DNA from: an uncultured Dokdonia sp.
GTDB lineage: Bacteria > Bacteroidota > Bacteroidia > Flavobacteriales > Flavobacteriaceae
NCBI RefSeq assembly: GCF_947492815.1
Contig: NZ_CANLOB010000001.1
Location: 372,001-436,000 of the forward strand
Direction of reading: 5' to 3'
DNA: 64,000 nucleotides
Below, in pieces: positions 8,887 through 19,346 of the stretch. The notes beneath the pieces were generated by a model. That model ran no database searches, was not told where the DNA came from, and saw only the letters and a list, made by a program, of their open reading frames with translations. A program made the translations under genes and the position numbers. The first letter of the stretch is position 1. Each line of letters opens with the position of its first letter.

Positions 8887-10026
8887 ATGAAATTCAACAC
8901 CAAAACAATACATGGAGGTCAGCAACCAGACAAAGCTTATGGTGCCGTAATGCCTCCTATATATCAAACCTCCACCTATGCGCAATCTACTCCAGGTGGC
9001 CATAAGGGATATGAATACAGCAGGACTCACAACCCAACTAGAAATGCATTAGAAAATGCATTTGCTAGTATTGAAAATGGAACTCATGGTCTTGCCTTTG
9101 GCTCTGGTCTTGCTGCAATAGACGCTATATTAAAGCTTTTACAACCTGGAGATGAAGTTATATCTACAAATGATCTTTATGGAGGAACATATCGCATCTT
9201 CAAAAAGATATTTGAAGGTTTTGGTATCAAATTTCATTTTGTGGGTATGGAAAACACTAGTGCCATAGAACATTACATCAATGAAAATACAAAGCTCATA
9301 TGGGTAGAAACCCCAACAAATCCCATGATGAATATTATAGATATTAAAGCAGCTTCTTTAGTAGCTAAAAAACACCATATTCTTCTTGCTGTAGATAATA
9401 CTTTTGCAACACCTTATTTACAACAACCATTAGATTTAGGTGCAGATATCGTGATGCATAGTGCTACAAAGTATATAGGAGGACATAGTGATCTTGTGAT
9501 GGGAGCACTTATTGTTAAAAATGAACAGCTTGCAAAAAAGCTATATTTTATTCAAAATGCTAGTGGTGCTATTTGCGGTCCTCAAGATAGTTTTCTTGCA
9601 TTAAGAGGTATTAAAACATTGCATGTGCGTATGCAACGTCATTGCGAAAACGGAAAAGCAATTGCGCATTTCTTAAAAACACACCCCAAGGTAGATAAAG
9701 TATATTGGCCTGGATTTGAAGATCACCCAAATCATCACATTGCTAAAAAACAAATGAATGATTTTGGAGGAATGATTTCTTTTAGCACAAAAGAAGATTC
9801 TTATGAAGGTGCTATAAAAGTTATAGAAAGACTAAAGGTATTTACACTAGCTGAAAGTCTTGGAGGTGTTGAATCTCTTGCAGGACATCCTGCTTCTATG
9901 ACGCATGCATCAATTCCTAAAGCAGCACGTGAAAAAATAGGTGTTACCGATTCCTTAATTCGATTAAGTGTTGGAATAGAAGATATAGATGATCTTATTG
10001 CAGATATTACACAAGCACTAACTTAA
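8887..10026 (+). CDS. metB: Cystathionine gamma-synthase/lyase (PLP-dependent)
   Basis: 379 residues, the standard length of the Cys/Met metabolism PLP family. The PLP lysine is Lys195 in HSATKYIGGHSD; other family motifs are YEYSRTHNPTRNALE, FGSGLAAIDA, VETPTNPMM and the C-terminal RLSVGIEDIDDLI. Members make cystathionine from an activated homoserine and cysteine (MetB) or cleave it (gamma-lyase). Sequence cannot firmly separate the two, and synthase is the commoner annotation for this type. Monocistronic, with an unusually long structured upstream spacer and a strong terminator. Confidence 0.88.
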   Translation: MKFNTKTIHGGQQPDKAYGAVMPPIYQTSTYAQSTPGGHKGYEYSRTHNPTRNALENAFASIENGTHGLAFGSGLAAIDAILKLLQPGDEVISTNDLYGGTYRIFKKIFEGFGIKFHFVGMENTSAIEHYINENTKLIWVETPTNPMMNIIDIKAASLVAKKHHILLAVDNTFATPYLQQPLDLGADIVMHSATKYIGGHSDLVMGALIVKNEQLAKKLYFIQNASGAICGPQDSFLALRGIKTLHVRMQRHCENGKAIAHFLKTHPKVDKVYWPGFEDHPNHHIAKKQMNDFGGMISFSTKEDSYEGAIKVIERLKVFTLAESLGGVESLAGHPASMTHASIPKAAREKIGVTDSLIRLSVGIEDIDDLIADITQALT

Positions 10027-10041
10027 TCTCTATAGTATCAT

Positions 10042-10085
10042 AAAACAAAAAATGGTTGCTACAGTTAGCAACCATTTTTTGTTTT
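10042..10085. terminator. Strong bidirectional terminator after metB
   Basis: The arms at 10042-10061 and 10066-10085 form a 20-bp stem (core AATGGTTGCTA/TAGCAACCATT) whose outer part is A/T-rich. It lies between convergent metB and the outer-membrane protein gene. Confidence 0.92.
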
Positions 10086-10094
10086 ATACTTTTA

Positions 10095-10114
10095 TACGCT
10101 TTCGCGAAAGCGTA
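10095..10114. repeat. Iterated palindrome, full copy, intergenic
   Basis: A perfect 20-bp copy, extended by TA on both sides (10093-10116). It sits 10 bp after the metB terminator and 5 bp before the stop codon of the convergent gene. Confidence 0.95.
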
Positions 10115-10118
10115 TACA

Positions 10119-10943
10119 CTATTCTATATAATAGATATATCCTACATTTAACCAGAAAATCCAATCATTTGCTCGGTTTACGGGTCTAGGATCTGGGTTT
10201 AATCCATCTACCCAGTTTGAGGTATAATAATGCCATCTAGCATCTAACACCAAATCACTAAGAGGTGCTAATTTATATCTAATACCCGCACTCCAAGTAA
10301 TTGCCCAAGTAGAACCTGGTCTATCATCTATACCACTATTATTCTGCCCTTCTCCTTGAGAAAAGCCTTGAAAAAGTGTAGGAGCTAGCTCTCCGCTAAA
10401 AGGATTTATAAATTGCCCTTGAATATCTCCTAACTCTGAAGTAGCTTCAGGATCGTATGATACAAAATGAACACCGAGGCTCACATAGGGGGCTACTCTA
10501 TAAGCACCTGCTGTAAAATCTCGAATACTCATAGGAAAGTATTCTAATTGAGAACCAATCTCAAAGACATTGGCTCTTCCTTTATGTCCTCTAAGCTGTA
10601 ATCCTCCTAGATCGTTATCTTCCGATTCTTCTCCAAAATGATCGAGATTTGTGACATGATAATCTATTTCATTTCTCACTTTAAAGTGGTCATTGAAATA
10701 AGTATCCCTAGAATAGCAGTTACAATCTGCTCTATAAGCGAAGTTTAAATAATGTACAATTCCGATACCAAAACCGATATTTCCACGGTTTGTATCGAAG
10801 TTATTACGCAATCCGAAATCAGATTGAAATGCTACGGGACCAGTGATAACGCCGACTTCATGGGAAAAGCCTAACTGCGCTTTTAGCTCCTGGTGAGCAA
10901 AGCAAAATGAAATAATTGCCATGAGTAGGTATCTGGCTTTCAT
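10119..10943 (-). CDS. Outer-membrane beta-barrel protein (gdhA neighbour)
   Basis: 274 residues with a signal peptide ending LKAQ (about residue 22), then alternating amphipathic strands (FEIGSQLEYFPMS, YVSLGVHFVSY, WSAGIRYKLAPL, LVLDARWHYYTS, IFWLNVGYIYYIE) expected of an outer-membrane barrel. It resembles the flavobacterial THC0290_0291-type family, a placement made from memory. Divergent from gdhA with a separate TAnnTTTG box. Function unknown. Confidence 0.75.
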   Translation of the reverse strand: MKARYLLMAIISFCFAHQELKAQLGFSHEVGVITGPVAFQSDFGLRNNFDTNRGNIGFGIGIVHYLNFAYRADCNCYSRDTYFNDHFKVRNEIDYHVTNLDHFGEESEDNDLGGLQLRGHKGRANVFEIGSQLEYFPMSIRDFTAGAYRVAPYVSLGVHFVSYDPEATSELGDIQGQFINPFSGELAPTLFQGFSQGEGQNNSGIDDRPGSTWAITWSAGIRYKLAPLSDLVLDARWHYYTSNWVDGLNPDPRPVNRANDWIFWLNVGYIYYIE

Positions 10944-10968
10944 GAAAATAGGTAATTTGAGACAGCAA

Positions 10969-10976
10969 CAAATATA
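10969..10976 (-). promoter_or_regulatory. Flavobacterial -7 box for the barrel gene
   Basis: On the minus strand this reads TATATTTG, matching the Bacteroidetes consensus TAnnTTTG, 26 nt upstream of the ATG at 10943. No clear -33 TTTG was found at the right distance. Confidence 0.55.
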
Positions 10977-11032
10977 TAAAAACTAGGTTAACAGCGAAAT
11001 TTTATAGCCACTGGGTTTCCAAAAACAGAGTA

Positions 11033-11079
11033 AATTTCGAAAAAAACGCATTATTTTTACGAATTTCGAAAAAAAAACG
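11033..11079 (+). promoter_or_regulatory. Tandem TTTCGAAAAAA motif upstream of gdhA
   Basis: AATTTCGAAAAAAAACG-like units occur twice about 28 bp apart, just upstream of the gdhA -7 box; the TTCGAA core is palindromic. Tandem spacing before a nitrogen-assimilation gene suggests an operator or UP-like element, but no known regulator site can be named. Confidence 0.35.
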
Positions 11080-11099
11080 ACTCATTTTTCAGGATACGC

Positions 11100-11107
11100 T
11101 ATATTTG
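11100..11107 (+). promoter_or_regulatory. gdhA -7 promoter box
   Basis: TATATTTG, a perfect TAnnTTTG match, lies 53 nt upstream of the gdhA ATG, leaving a leader of about 45 nt. Confidence 0.6.
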
Positions 11108-11148
11108 CATCCTATTAAAAACGCATTTTTAAGATTAAAATTATCTAA

Positions 11149-12504
<1,356 letters not shown>

Positions 12505-12530
12505 CTTTTAAAGAATATATAATAGATATA

Positions 12531-12561
12531 AATAGGCGACATGTGTCGCCTATTTTTTTTA
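12531..12561 (+). terminator. gdhA intrinsic terminator
   Basis: AATAGGCGACA and TGTCGCCTATT form a GC-rich perfect stem followed directly by eight T, 26 nt after the gdhA stop. Confidence 0.95.
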
Positions 12562-12632
12562 AATCTATTTTCACTTTAAGTAAAAAAACATACTATCTCA
12601 TTATCTTAATTTAAACCCTAAGACAATAATTG

Positions 12633-12640
12633 TATTTTTG
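12633..12640 (+). promoter_or_regulatory. porZ -7 promoter box
   Basis: TATTTTTG matches TAnnTTTG and lies 28 nt upstream of the porZ start, which here is GTG (12669). Confidence 0.55.
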
Positions 12641-12668
12641 AACGGTTTAAAAAGAAGAAATAAAACAC

Positions 12669-14945
12669 GTGAAACAACTCTATCTACTTTTAATAGTCCT
12701 GTTTTCCCTACCCATTTACGGTCAGGATTTTTCTGACGAATGGACAGGTTATTTTTCTTTTGCTTCAGTAGGTGATATTGCTGAAGGAAATGGAAGAATA
12801 TACGCCGCTTCTGAAAACGCTGTATTTATCTTTTCCACAATTGATGGAAGTATCACAACCAGATCCACTATTAATGGTCTTTCTGGAAACATTATTTCAT
12901 CTATTTATTATAGTGAGGCATTTGACACACTTTTAGTAGGGTATGAAAATGGCATTATCGATGTTATTGTAGCGAATAGTGAAAATGTAATCACTGTTGT
13001 AGACATATTTAATAGAGTTTCTATTCCTCCAGATACAAAAAGAATCAATCACTTTTCTGAGTTTAATGGATTTGTATATATCTCTACAGGATTTGGTATT
13101 TCTTTATATGATTTAGGCCAATTAGAGTTTGATGACTCTTACTTTATTGGAGATAATGGTTCTTTATTGGATATCACGCAAACAACTATTCTTGATGATT
13201 ATATTTATGCGTCTAGTTCTGAAGGAGGTGTACGAAGAGCTATCGTAAATAATACAAATATTATAGATTTTAATAATTGGTCTACCGTTTTAAATGGTTC
13301 TTTTCAAGCAATCTCTTCTCTTGATAATACCATATATGTAGCAAATGGAACACAATTACTACAATCTACTACAGGAACAAACTTCACACCTTTTCAGGCA
13401 TTTTCGGAACCTATAGAGGATCTTGAGTCAAACGGCATCGAATTAAGCGTTGTTACAGAAAACACTGCATCTATATATAATACAAATGGTGCCCTTACAA
13501 ATTCATTTTCGAACATACCTGATTTTGATGATCCGTATAGCGCTTCTGTTATTTTAAATGGATCGCTATTTATTTCAACTCTAGGTGCTGGGGTAATCAG
13601 AGTCCCTCTTAATGGAAATGAAGTATCGCAAATACTTCCCAATGGACCTTTATTTAATAATCCATTCAATATTAGTGCGTCGGTAAATGAATTATGGGTT
13701 GTTTATGGTGAATACAGCATTTCATATGCACCTAGAAATAGAAGAAGAGGCATCAGTCACCTCAACACAGAAACAGGGTGGAATAATATTTCTGAAGATA
13801 GTATTTTCGGTGCTAGAGATCTCTCTTTTGTCTCTATTAACCCTCAAAATACAAATCAAGTATTTGTAAGTTCGTTTGGAGGTGGTTTATTAGAAGTTAA
13901 TGACGATATTCCTACCGTCCTATTTGATGAAAATAATAGTCCTTTAGAAGGTATTGGAGCAAATAACAATAGTGTTAGAATAAATGGATCTGCTTTTGAC
14001 AGAGAAGGAAATTTATGGATTTCAAATTCTAGGGTTCCTAATATTCTTAGTAGACTTTCTCCAGGAGGTCAGTTTAATACTGTCAATTTCTTAAATGATC
14101 TCCCTACATTGGTAGAAGAAGCAAATGGTATTGATGATATTACCATTGCAGGAGATGGTAGGATTTACATAGGAACCAGTAACCAAGGTGTTGCAGGTTA
14201 TGACCCCAATACAGGAAGTTTTGCACGTATTTCTGGAGAAGAAGGTGCTGCAAACCTTCCTAATGACGATATTAGAGCACTTACTATAGACCGTAACGGA
14301 TCTTTATGGATTGGTACTCGAAGGGGGCTTCGTGTTCTATTTGCACCCGCATCCATCTTTACAGAACCTAATGTATCTACCAATGCTATTATTATTTTAC
14401 AAGATGGTATCCCTCAAGAATTATTGAATGACCAGATTATAACAGAAATTGTAGTAGATGGGGCCAACAACAAATGGATTTCTACTGTAGATTCTGGTGT
14501 TTTTCTATTTTCTCCAAGCGGACAAGAGACATTACAGCACTTTACCGAAGACAACTCTCCGTTACCTTCTAATAATGTTCAAGATATTGCCTTAGATCCA
14601 GAATCAGGCACTGTTTATTTTGCTACACTCCGAGGACTCGTTTCATTTGATGGGTCTAATACGGGACCTACAGAAAATTTAGAAGAGGTAGTTGTCTATC
14701 CTAATCCTGTAAGACCCACCTTTAGTGGAGAGGTAACTATAGAAGGCCTTACAGCCCGAACGAATGTAAAAATCACAGATCTTACTGGAAATCTTGTTCA
14801 TGAAGAAAATACCGTAGGAGGAAGTATTACTTGGGATACCAGAGCCTTTGGAAGGCATCGCGTAGCCTCTGGTGTATATCTTATCCTTATCACTGGTCCA
14901 GATGCATTAGAAACACAGATTGCCAAACTGATGATCATACGATAA
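12669..14945 (+). CDS. porZ: PorZ-like T9SS beta-propeller protein
   Basis: 758 residues with a signal peptide ending IYGQ (about 19). Kelch/two-component-regulator-type propeller blades follow, recognised by repeated short strands (GRIYAASENAVFIF, DGRIYIGTSNQGVAGYD, GSLWIGTRRGLRVLF, NKWISTVDSGVFLF, GTVYFATLRGLVSFD). It ends in a type-A T9SS sorting domain (VVVYPNPVRP, GVYLILIT). Length, two-propeller layout and C-terminal domain match PorZ, the surface T9SS component thought to deliver anionic LPS to the sortase. It begins a tight array: its TAA shares its last A with the ATG of recO. Confidence 0.82.
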   Translation: MKQLYLLLIVLFSLPIYGQDFSDEWTGYFSFASVGDIAEGNGRIYAASENAVFIFSTIDGSITTRSTINGLSGNIISSIYYSEAFDTLLVGYENGIIDVIVANSENVITVVDIFNRVSIPPDTKRINHFSEFNGFVYISTGFGISLYDLGQLEFDDSYFIGDNGSLLDITQTTILDDYIYASSSEGGVRRAIVNNTNIIDFNNWSTVLNGSFQAISSLDNTIYVANGTQLLQSTTGTNFTPFQAFSEPIEDLESNGIELSVVTENTASIYNTNGALTNSFSNIPDFDDPYSASVILNGSLFISTLGAGVIRVPLNGNEVSQILPNGPLFNNPFNISASVNELWVVYGEYSISYAPRNRRRGISHLNTETGWNNISEDSIFGARDLSFVSINPQNTNQVFVSSFGGGLLEVNDDIPTVLFDENNSPLEGIGANNNSVRINGSAFDREGNLWISNSRVPNILSRLSPGGQFNTVNFLNDLPTLVEEANGIDDITIAGDGRIYIGTSNQGVAGYDPNTGSFARISGEEGAANLPNDDIRALTIDRNGSLWIGTRRGLRVLFAPASIFTEPNVSTNAIIILQDGIPQELLNDQIITEIVVDGANNKWISTVDSGVFLFSPSGQETLQHFTEDNSPLPSNNVQDIALDPESGTVYFATLRGLVSFDGSNTGPTENLEEVVVYPNPVRPTFSGEVTIEGLTARTNVKITDLTGNLVHEENTVGGSITWDTRAFGRHRVASGVYLILITGPDALETQIAKLMIIR

Positions 14946-15664
14946 TGCTTATCACTACCCAAGCAATTGTTATTTCAGCACTAAAATATAGTGAAGCAGA
15001 TCTTATTGTAAAATGCTATACAAAAAGTAGTGGCCTCAAATCATACCTACTGCGTAATATTTTAAAATCCAAGAAAGGAAAGCTCAGAACAGCAATGTTT
15101 CAACCGCTTATGCAGTTAGAAATAGAAGCAAATCATAAAGACAAAGGAACTTTAGAAACCATAAGAGAAGCCAAGGTTTCTTATCAATCTAGAAATTTAC
15201 ATACCGACATTACTAAAACAGCAGTAGTCTTCTTTATTTCAGACATGCTACGTAGTGTCATTATAGAAGAAGAAGAAAATAGTTTCTTATTTGATTTTCT
15301 AGCTGCCGCTATCGTTTGGTTAGATACTCATGATACAATTGCAAATTTCCATCTTCTGTTCTTATTAAAGCTTACGCAGTATCTTGGATTTTATCCTGAT
15401 GAAACTCATATTGAGTATGAATATTTCAACCTTATAGAAGGCAGCTTTGAACCTTCAGAAATAAATATTTATTGTCAAAGTGGTAAGCAAATAAAAATTC
15501 TAAAAGAGCTATTAGGCATAAAATTTGATACACTACCAGAAATCAAGCTGAATCAAAAACAACGTAGTGATTTCCTCACTATGTTATTACAGTATTATGA
15601 GTTACATTTGCACGGTTTTAAAAAACCCCGCTCACTTGCTGTGCTTAATTCAATTTTCACCTAA
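14945..15664 (+). CDS. recO: DNA repair protein RecO
   Basis: 239 residues from MLITTQAIVISALKYSEADL, the RecO N-terminal OB-fold (TKSSGLKSYLLRN), then the helical C-terminal domain (FHLLFLLKLTQYLGFYPDE). RecO works with RecF/RecR to load RecA on SSB-coated gaps. The start at 14945 is chosen because it restores the family N-terminus and overlaps the porZ stop by one base. No zinc-finger cysteines are seen. The stop is followed immediately by the TonB-receptor ATG. Confidence 0.93.
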   Translation: MLITTQAIVISALKYSEADLIVKCYTKSSGLKSYLLRNILKSKKGKLRTAMFQPLMQLEIEANHKDKGTLETIREAKVSYQSRNLHTDITKTAVVFFISDMLRSVIIEEEENSFLFDFLAAAIVWLDTHDTIANFHLLFLLKLTQYLGFYPDETHIEYEYFNLIEGSFEPSEINIYCQSGKQIKILKELLGIKFDTLPEIKLNQKQRSDFLTMLLQYYELHLHGFKKPRSLAVLNSIFT

Positions 15665-18085
15665 ATGCGCCACACATTTATTCTATTTTTATTGATAACA
15701 ATAGCATCGCAAGCACAACAAATCACTGTTCTTGATATAGATACCAGAGAACCCATTATTAGCGTGGCTATTTACAATGAAGATAAGAGTGTAAGTACCA
15801 TTACTGATTTTGATGGGAAGGCAGATATTTCCGCTTTCGCGAAAGCAGAAAAAATCATCTTCTCTGAGGTAGCACATCAACAAGTTATACTCACAAAAGC
15901 CCAAATAATTGCCTATGGAAATAATGTCTTTTTAAGAAAGTTAGAAAACACATTGGGCGAGATCGTTTTATCTGTATCAAAATTTGGTCAAAAGAAAAGT
16001 GAAATACCTCAAAAGATTGTTGGTTTTTCTAAAGAAGATATTGAATTATACAATCCACAAACTGCTGCAGATTTACTACAAACTAGCGGTCAAGTTTTTG
16101 TTCAAAAAAGCCAATTAGGAGGAGGAAGCCCTTCCATAAGAGGATATTCTACCAATAGGCTTTTGATTACCCTAGATGGCATCCGTTTTAACACTGCCAT
16201 TTTTAGAGGTGGGAATGTCCAAAATATTATATCTATCGATCCTTTTGCTTTAGAAAGAACAGAAGTAATTTTAGGTCCTGGATCTGTCGTATATGGGAGT
16301 GATGCCGTGGGAGGTGTTTTAAATTTTTACACTAAAAAACCAACGCTTTCCAAAACAGACACACTAGGATTTACGGTTTCTGGAAATGCACTTGCTCGTT
16401 ATAGTACTTCAAATAATGAAAAAACTGGGCATTTTGATTTTAATTTAGGTTCTAAAAAATGGGCATTTCTTACCAGTGCAAGTTATTCTGATTATGGAGA
16501 TCAAAGACAAGGAAGTCATGGCCCAGATGCCTTTTTACGTAACGAATTTATACGTCGTATTGACGGAGAAGATGTTGTCCTACAAAATGATGATCCTTTA
16601 CAACAAGTAAGTACTGGCTATAGCAGTTATAATTTTATGCAGAAAGTTCGCTATGTTCCTAATAACACTTGGGATTTTAACTTCAATGTTTCGTACGCGA
16701 CTACTTCAAATTATGATCGTTATGATAGACTTACACAAAGAGATGATGATGGAAATTTGCGATCTGCACAGTGGTTTTATGGGCCTCAAAAATGGCTCTT
16801 AGCCAGTTTACAAGTAAATAAAGAAGGTAGAGGTCCTTGGTATGATAGAGTGCAAGGTACTATTGCTTTTCAAAACTCTGAAGAAAGTAGAAACGATAGA
16901 CGTGTAGGAAGAACAGGTCTTCGCACCCGAACAGAACGTGTAAATGCACTCTCTGGGGCCTTAGATTTTGAAAAAGCTTTAAAAAATAGAAAGACTAAAT
17001 TTAACTATGGTCTTGAATATGTTTACAATTACATAAATTCAAATGGTTCTATCACAGATATAGAAACAGGTCTTTTTGAACTTACGGACACCCGTTATCC
17101 TGATGGCTCCGAATGGCAATCACTTGCTGCCTATGTAAGTGGTCAATTTGATCTTAGTTCAAAACTAAAATTAAACTCAGGTTTGCGTTATAACCAACTC
17201 TTTATTTTTACAGATTTTAGAGGTAACAACCAGTTTTTTAATTTTCCCTTTGAAAAGTCTCGTGTTAATTTTGGAAATGTTACAGGAAGTGCAGGACTTA
17301 ATTACCAACTTTCTAAAACAGTTCTTCTTAAAACCAACTTATCTACTGCATTTAGAGCTCCTAATATTGATGATATAGGAAAAGTATTTGATAGTGGTGA
17401 TGGAGACCTCATCATTCCAAATCCTGATTTAAAAGCAGAATATGCTTATAATGCAGAAATAGGTACGGTACTTAACTTTAGTAATGTGGTAACTTTTGAT
17501 GCTAATGTATATTACTCTCAATTAGAAAATGCATTAGTACGTAGAGACTTTACCCTTAACGGCTCTTCAACGATAGAATTTGAAGGAGAAACCGTTAACA
17601 TAGAAGCTATCCAAAATGCAGGCACAGCACAAGTATGGGGATTTGAAGCCGGCATAGACATCAAACTACCTTATAACTTTAATGTCACTTCTCAATTTAA
17701 TATCACCAGAGGTGAGCAAGAAGAAGAAGATGGATCATTACTCCCAGTAAGACACGTTTCTCCTACATTTGGGAACACACATCTTATCTGGAAAAAAGAC
17801 AAATGGACTTTAAATGCGTTTGTAAACTATAATGGCGCTTTGGATTTTCAAGATTTATCTCCAGAAGTAAGCGATAGTCCAGAACTATTTGCAGTAGATG
17901 CAGATGGAAATCCATTTTCACCTAAATGGTATACGCTAAACTTATCTAGCCAATTCAGATTAAACGATCATTGGCACTTTACAGGAAACCTAGAAAATAT
18001 AACAGATCAACGTTACAGGACCTATGCTTCAGGAATTTCGGCGGCAGGTCGTAATTTAATTCTTTCTGCTAAGTATTCTTTTTAA
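15665..18085 (+). CDS. TonB-dependent outer-membrane receptor
   Basis: 806 residues: signal peptide (to SQAQ, about 18), a carboxypeptidase-D-like beta-sandwich (about 19-95), a plug (about 110-225: SIRGYSTNRLLITLDGIR, GPGSVVYGSDAVGGVLNF) and a 22-strand-type barrel ending LSAKYSF with terminal Phe. FRAPNIDDIGK and IIPNPDLKAEYAYNAEIG resemble heme/hemoglobin-type receptors, but the ligand is uncertain. An intragenic palindrome encodes SAFAKAE near residues 55-61, in the N-terminal domain. Its ATG abuts the recO stop with no gap, so it is likely co-translated with porZ-recO. Confidence 0.93.
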   Translation: MRHTFILFLLITIASQAQQITVLDIDTREPIISVAIYNEDKSVSTITDFDGKADISAFAKAEKIIFSEVAHQQVILTKAQIIAYGNNVFLRKLENTLGEIVLSVSKFGQKKSEIPQKIVGFSKEDIELYNPQTAADLLQTSGQVFVQKSQLGGGSPSIRGYSTNRLLITLDGIRFNTAIFRGGNVQNIISIDPFALERTEVILGPGSVVYGSDAVGGVLNFYTKKPTLSKTDTLGFTVSGNALARYSTSNNEKTGHFDFNLGSKKWAFLTSASYSDYGDQRQGSHGPDAFLRNEFIRRIDGEDVVLQNDDPLQQVSTGYSSYNFMQKVRYVPNNTWDFNFNVSYATTSNYDRYDRLTQRDDDGNLRSAQWFYGPQKWLLASLQVNKEGRGPWYDRVQGTIAFQNSEESRNDRRVGRTGLRTRTERVNALSGALDFEKALKNRKTKFNYGLEYVYNYINSNGSITDIETGLFELTDTRYPDGSEWQSLAAYVSGQFDLSSKLKLNSGLRYNQLFIFTDFRGNNQFFNFPFEKSRVNFGNVTGSAGLNYQLSKTVLLKTNLSTAFRAPNIDDIGKVFDSGDGDLIIPNPDLKAEYAYNAEIGTVLNFSNVVTFDANVYYSQLENALVRRDFTLNGSSTIEFEGETVNIEAIQNAGTAQVWGFEAGIDIKLPYNFNVTSQFNITRGEQEEEDGSLLPVRHVSPTFGNTHLIWKKDKWTLNAFVNYNGALDFQDLSPEVSDSPELFAVDADGNPFSPKWYTLNLSSQFRLNDHWHFTGNLENITDQRYRTYASGISAAGRNLILSAKYSF
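15832..15846. repeat. Iterated palindrome, intragenic (AFAKA frame)
   Basis: CGCTTTCGCGAAAGC inside the TonB-receptor gene, read as Ala-Phe-Ala-Lys-Ala near residue 57. The outer TA/TA ends are absent. Confidence 0.93.
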
Positions 18086-18104
18086 TCTGCACCTACTAAA
18101 ACAT

Positions 18105-19244
18105 TTATGGCATTTTCTTTCGGTTCTTTAAACCAAATAAAGGGTAAAACATAGGAATACGTAAAATAATCAAATCGTAAATAAACCAGCTTATTAAAAA
18201 AGTACCTACTACCATAATACCCCCTTTTACTATAAAGCTCCAATCCTGATCCATCAAATAATATCCTAGAATAACAGTAATTGTTTGATGTAAAATATAA
18301 AAAGGGTATACTGCACGATTTGCATATTGAAGGTATTTACTTGGTTTATTTAAATATTGTGCCGCATATGCAAAGAGCACCAAAATCCACGACCAAACAT
18401 TAATTATTTTCAAGAATGCTTCAGCCAAATGCTGCGGCCAATCATCGGCTTCAATAAACAGCCAACGAAGAATCAATAACGTAAATGAAATACAACCTAT
18501 TAGTAATGCCTTCTTTCTTACTTTCACTAAGGCATTCCAAAAAATAGTGCCCGTAGCAATAAGTATAAAGCCATAAAAAAACAATAGAATATAATATGTG
18601 ATCGTAAACCAATCTCCTATAAGGGCATGTGTTGTAGGAAAGAAAGGTTCTATAAATGCTTCTGCCAAAAATAGAGGAAAAACAAAAAGGTAAAAACCGT
18701 ACCAATTAGAAATAAGACGCTTAACCCACTCTATAAAACGAGTTTTTGTTCTCTTCAGGTAAATAAATAAAGGTGACAATACGATAGAGAATAGTAGTAA
18801 GTATGGTAGAAACCATAGATGATGCCAACTAATATTGCCTTCCGGATACGTGCCTCTCGAAAAGGAAATAGAAGTATAATAATCCCAGTAAGAACCTAAG
18901 AATTGTTCGTTTGCTATACGTTCAAAATAGACTTGAGGAGGGACAATAACAAGCATTCCAAACAGTAGAGGAATTCCTAAACGCAAACTTCGTTCTATAT
19001 TGAATTGACGTAAATTCCTTTTGGAAAGGGCATAATAGGTTCCCATCCCTGAAATAACAAAGAGAATTGGCAAGCGCCATTGATTGATAAAAATCATAGG
19101 CCATCGTAAATCATCATAGATAACAGCATTCTTTATGTGCCAACCCCATGGAACGAAAAACATCCCTACATGATATATGATCAATAACCCAAATACCAAA
19201 ACTCGTAACCAGTCTAAATCGTGTCTTCTCATTGTTTTTTGCAT
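18105..19244 (-). CDS. Acyltransferase 3 family membrane protein
   Basis: 379 residues with about ten membrane spans. The N-terminal RRHDLDWLRVLVFGLLIIYHVGMFF carries the D-x-x-R/H signature of acyltransferase 3 (OafA/OpgC/NodX-type) enzymes, and FVISGMGTYYAL is the second conserved block. Such proteins O-acylate sugars or glucans at the inner membrane. An internal ATG (M5) could also serve as start. The AraC-type membrane regulator lies just upstream on the same strand. Substrate unknown. Confidence 0.88.
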   Translation of the reverse strand: MQKTMRRHDLDWLRVLVFGLLIIYHVGMFFVPWGWHIKNAVIYDDLRWPMIFINQWRLPILFVISGMGTYYALSKRNLRQFNIERSLRLGIPLLFGMLVIVPPQVYFERIANEQFLGSYWDYYTSISFSRGTYPEGNISWHHLWFLPYLLLFSIVLSPLFIYLKRTKTRFIEWVKRLISNWYGFYLFVFPLFLAEAFIEPFFPTTHALIGDWFTITYYILLFFYGFILIATGTIFWNALVKVRKKALLIGCISFTLLILRWLFIEADDWPQHLAEAFLKIINVWSWILVLFAYAAQYLNKPSKYLQYANRAVYPFYILHQTITVILGYYLMDQDWSFIVKGGIMVVGTFLISWFIYDLIILRIPMFYPLFGLKNRKKMP

Positions 19245-19346
19245 GACGAAAAATTTTAGGCAAATTTGAGGTAGGACATAAAATCTAGCTAACTTTAGCT
19301 AGCTATATTCGTTCGGAATTACAATTCTGGAAGAATTTAAGGGAAA

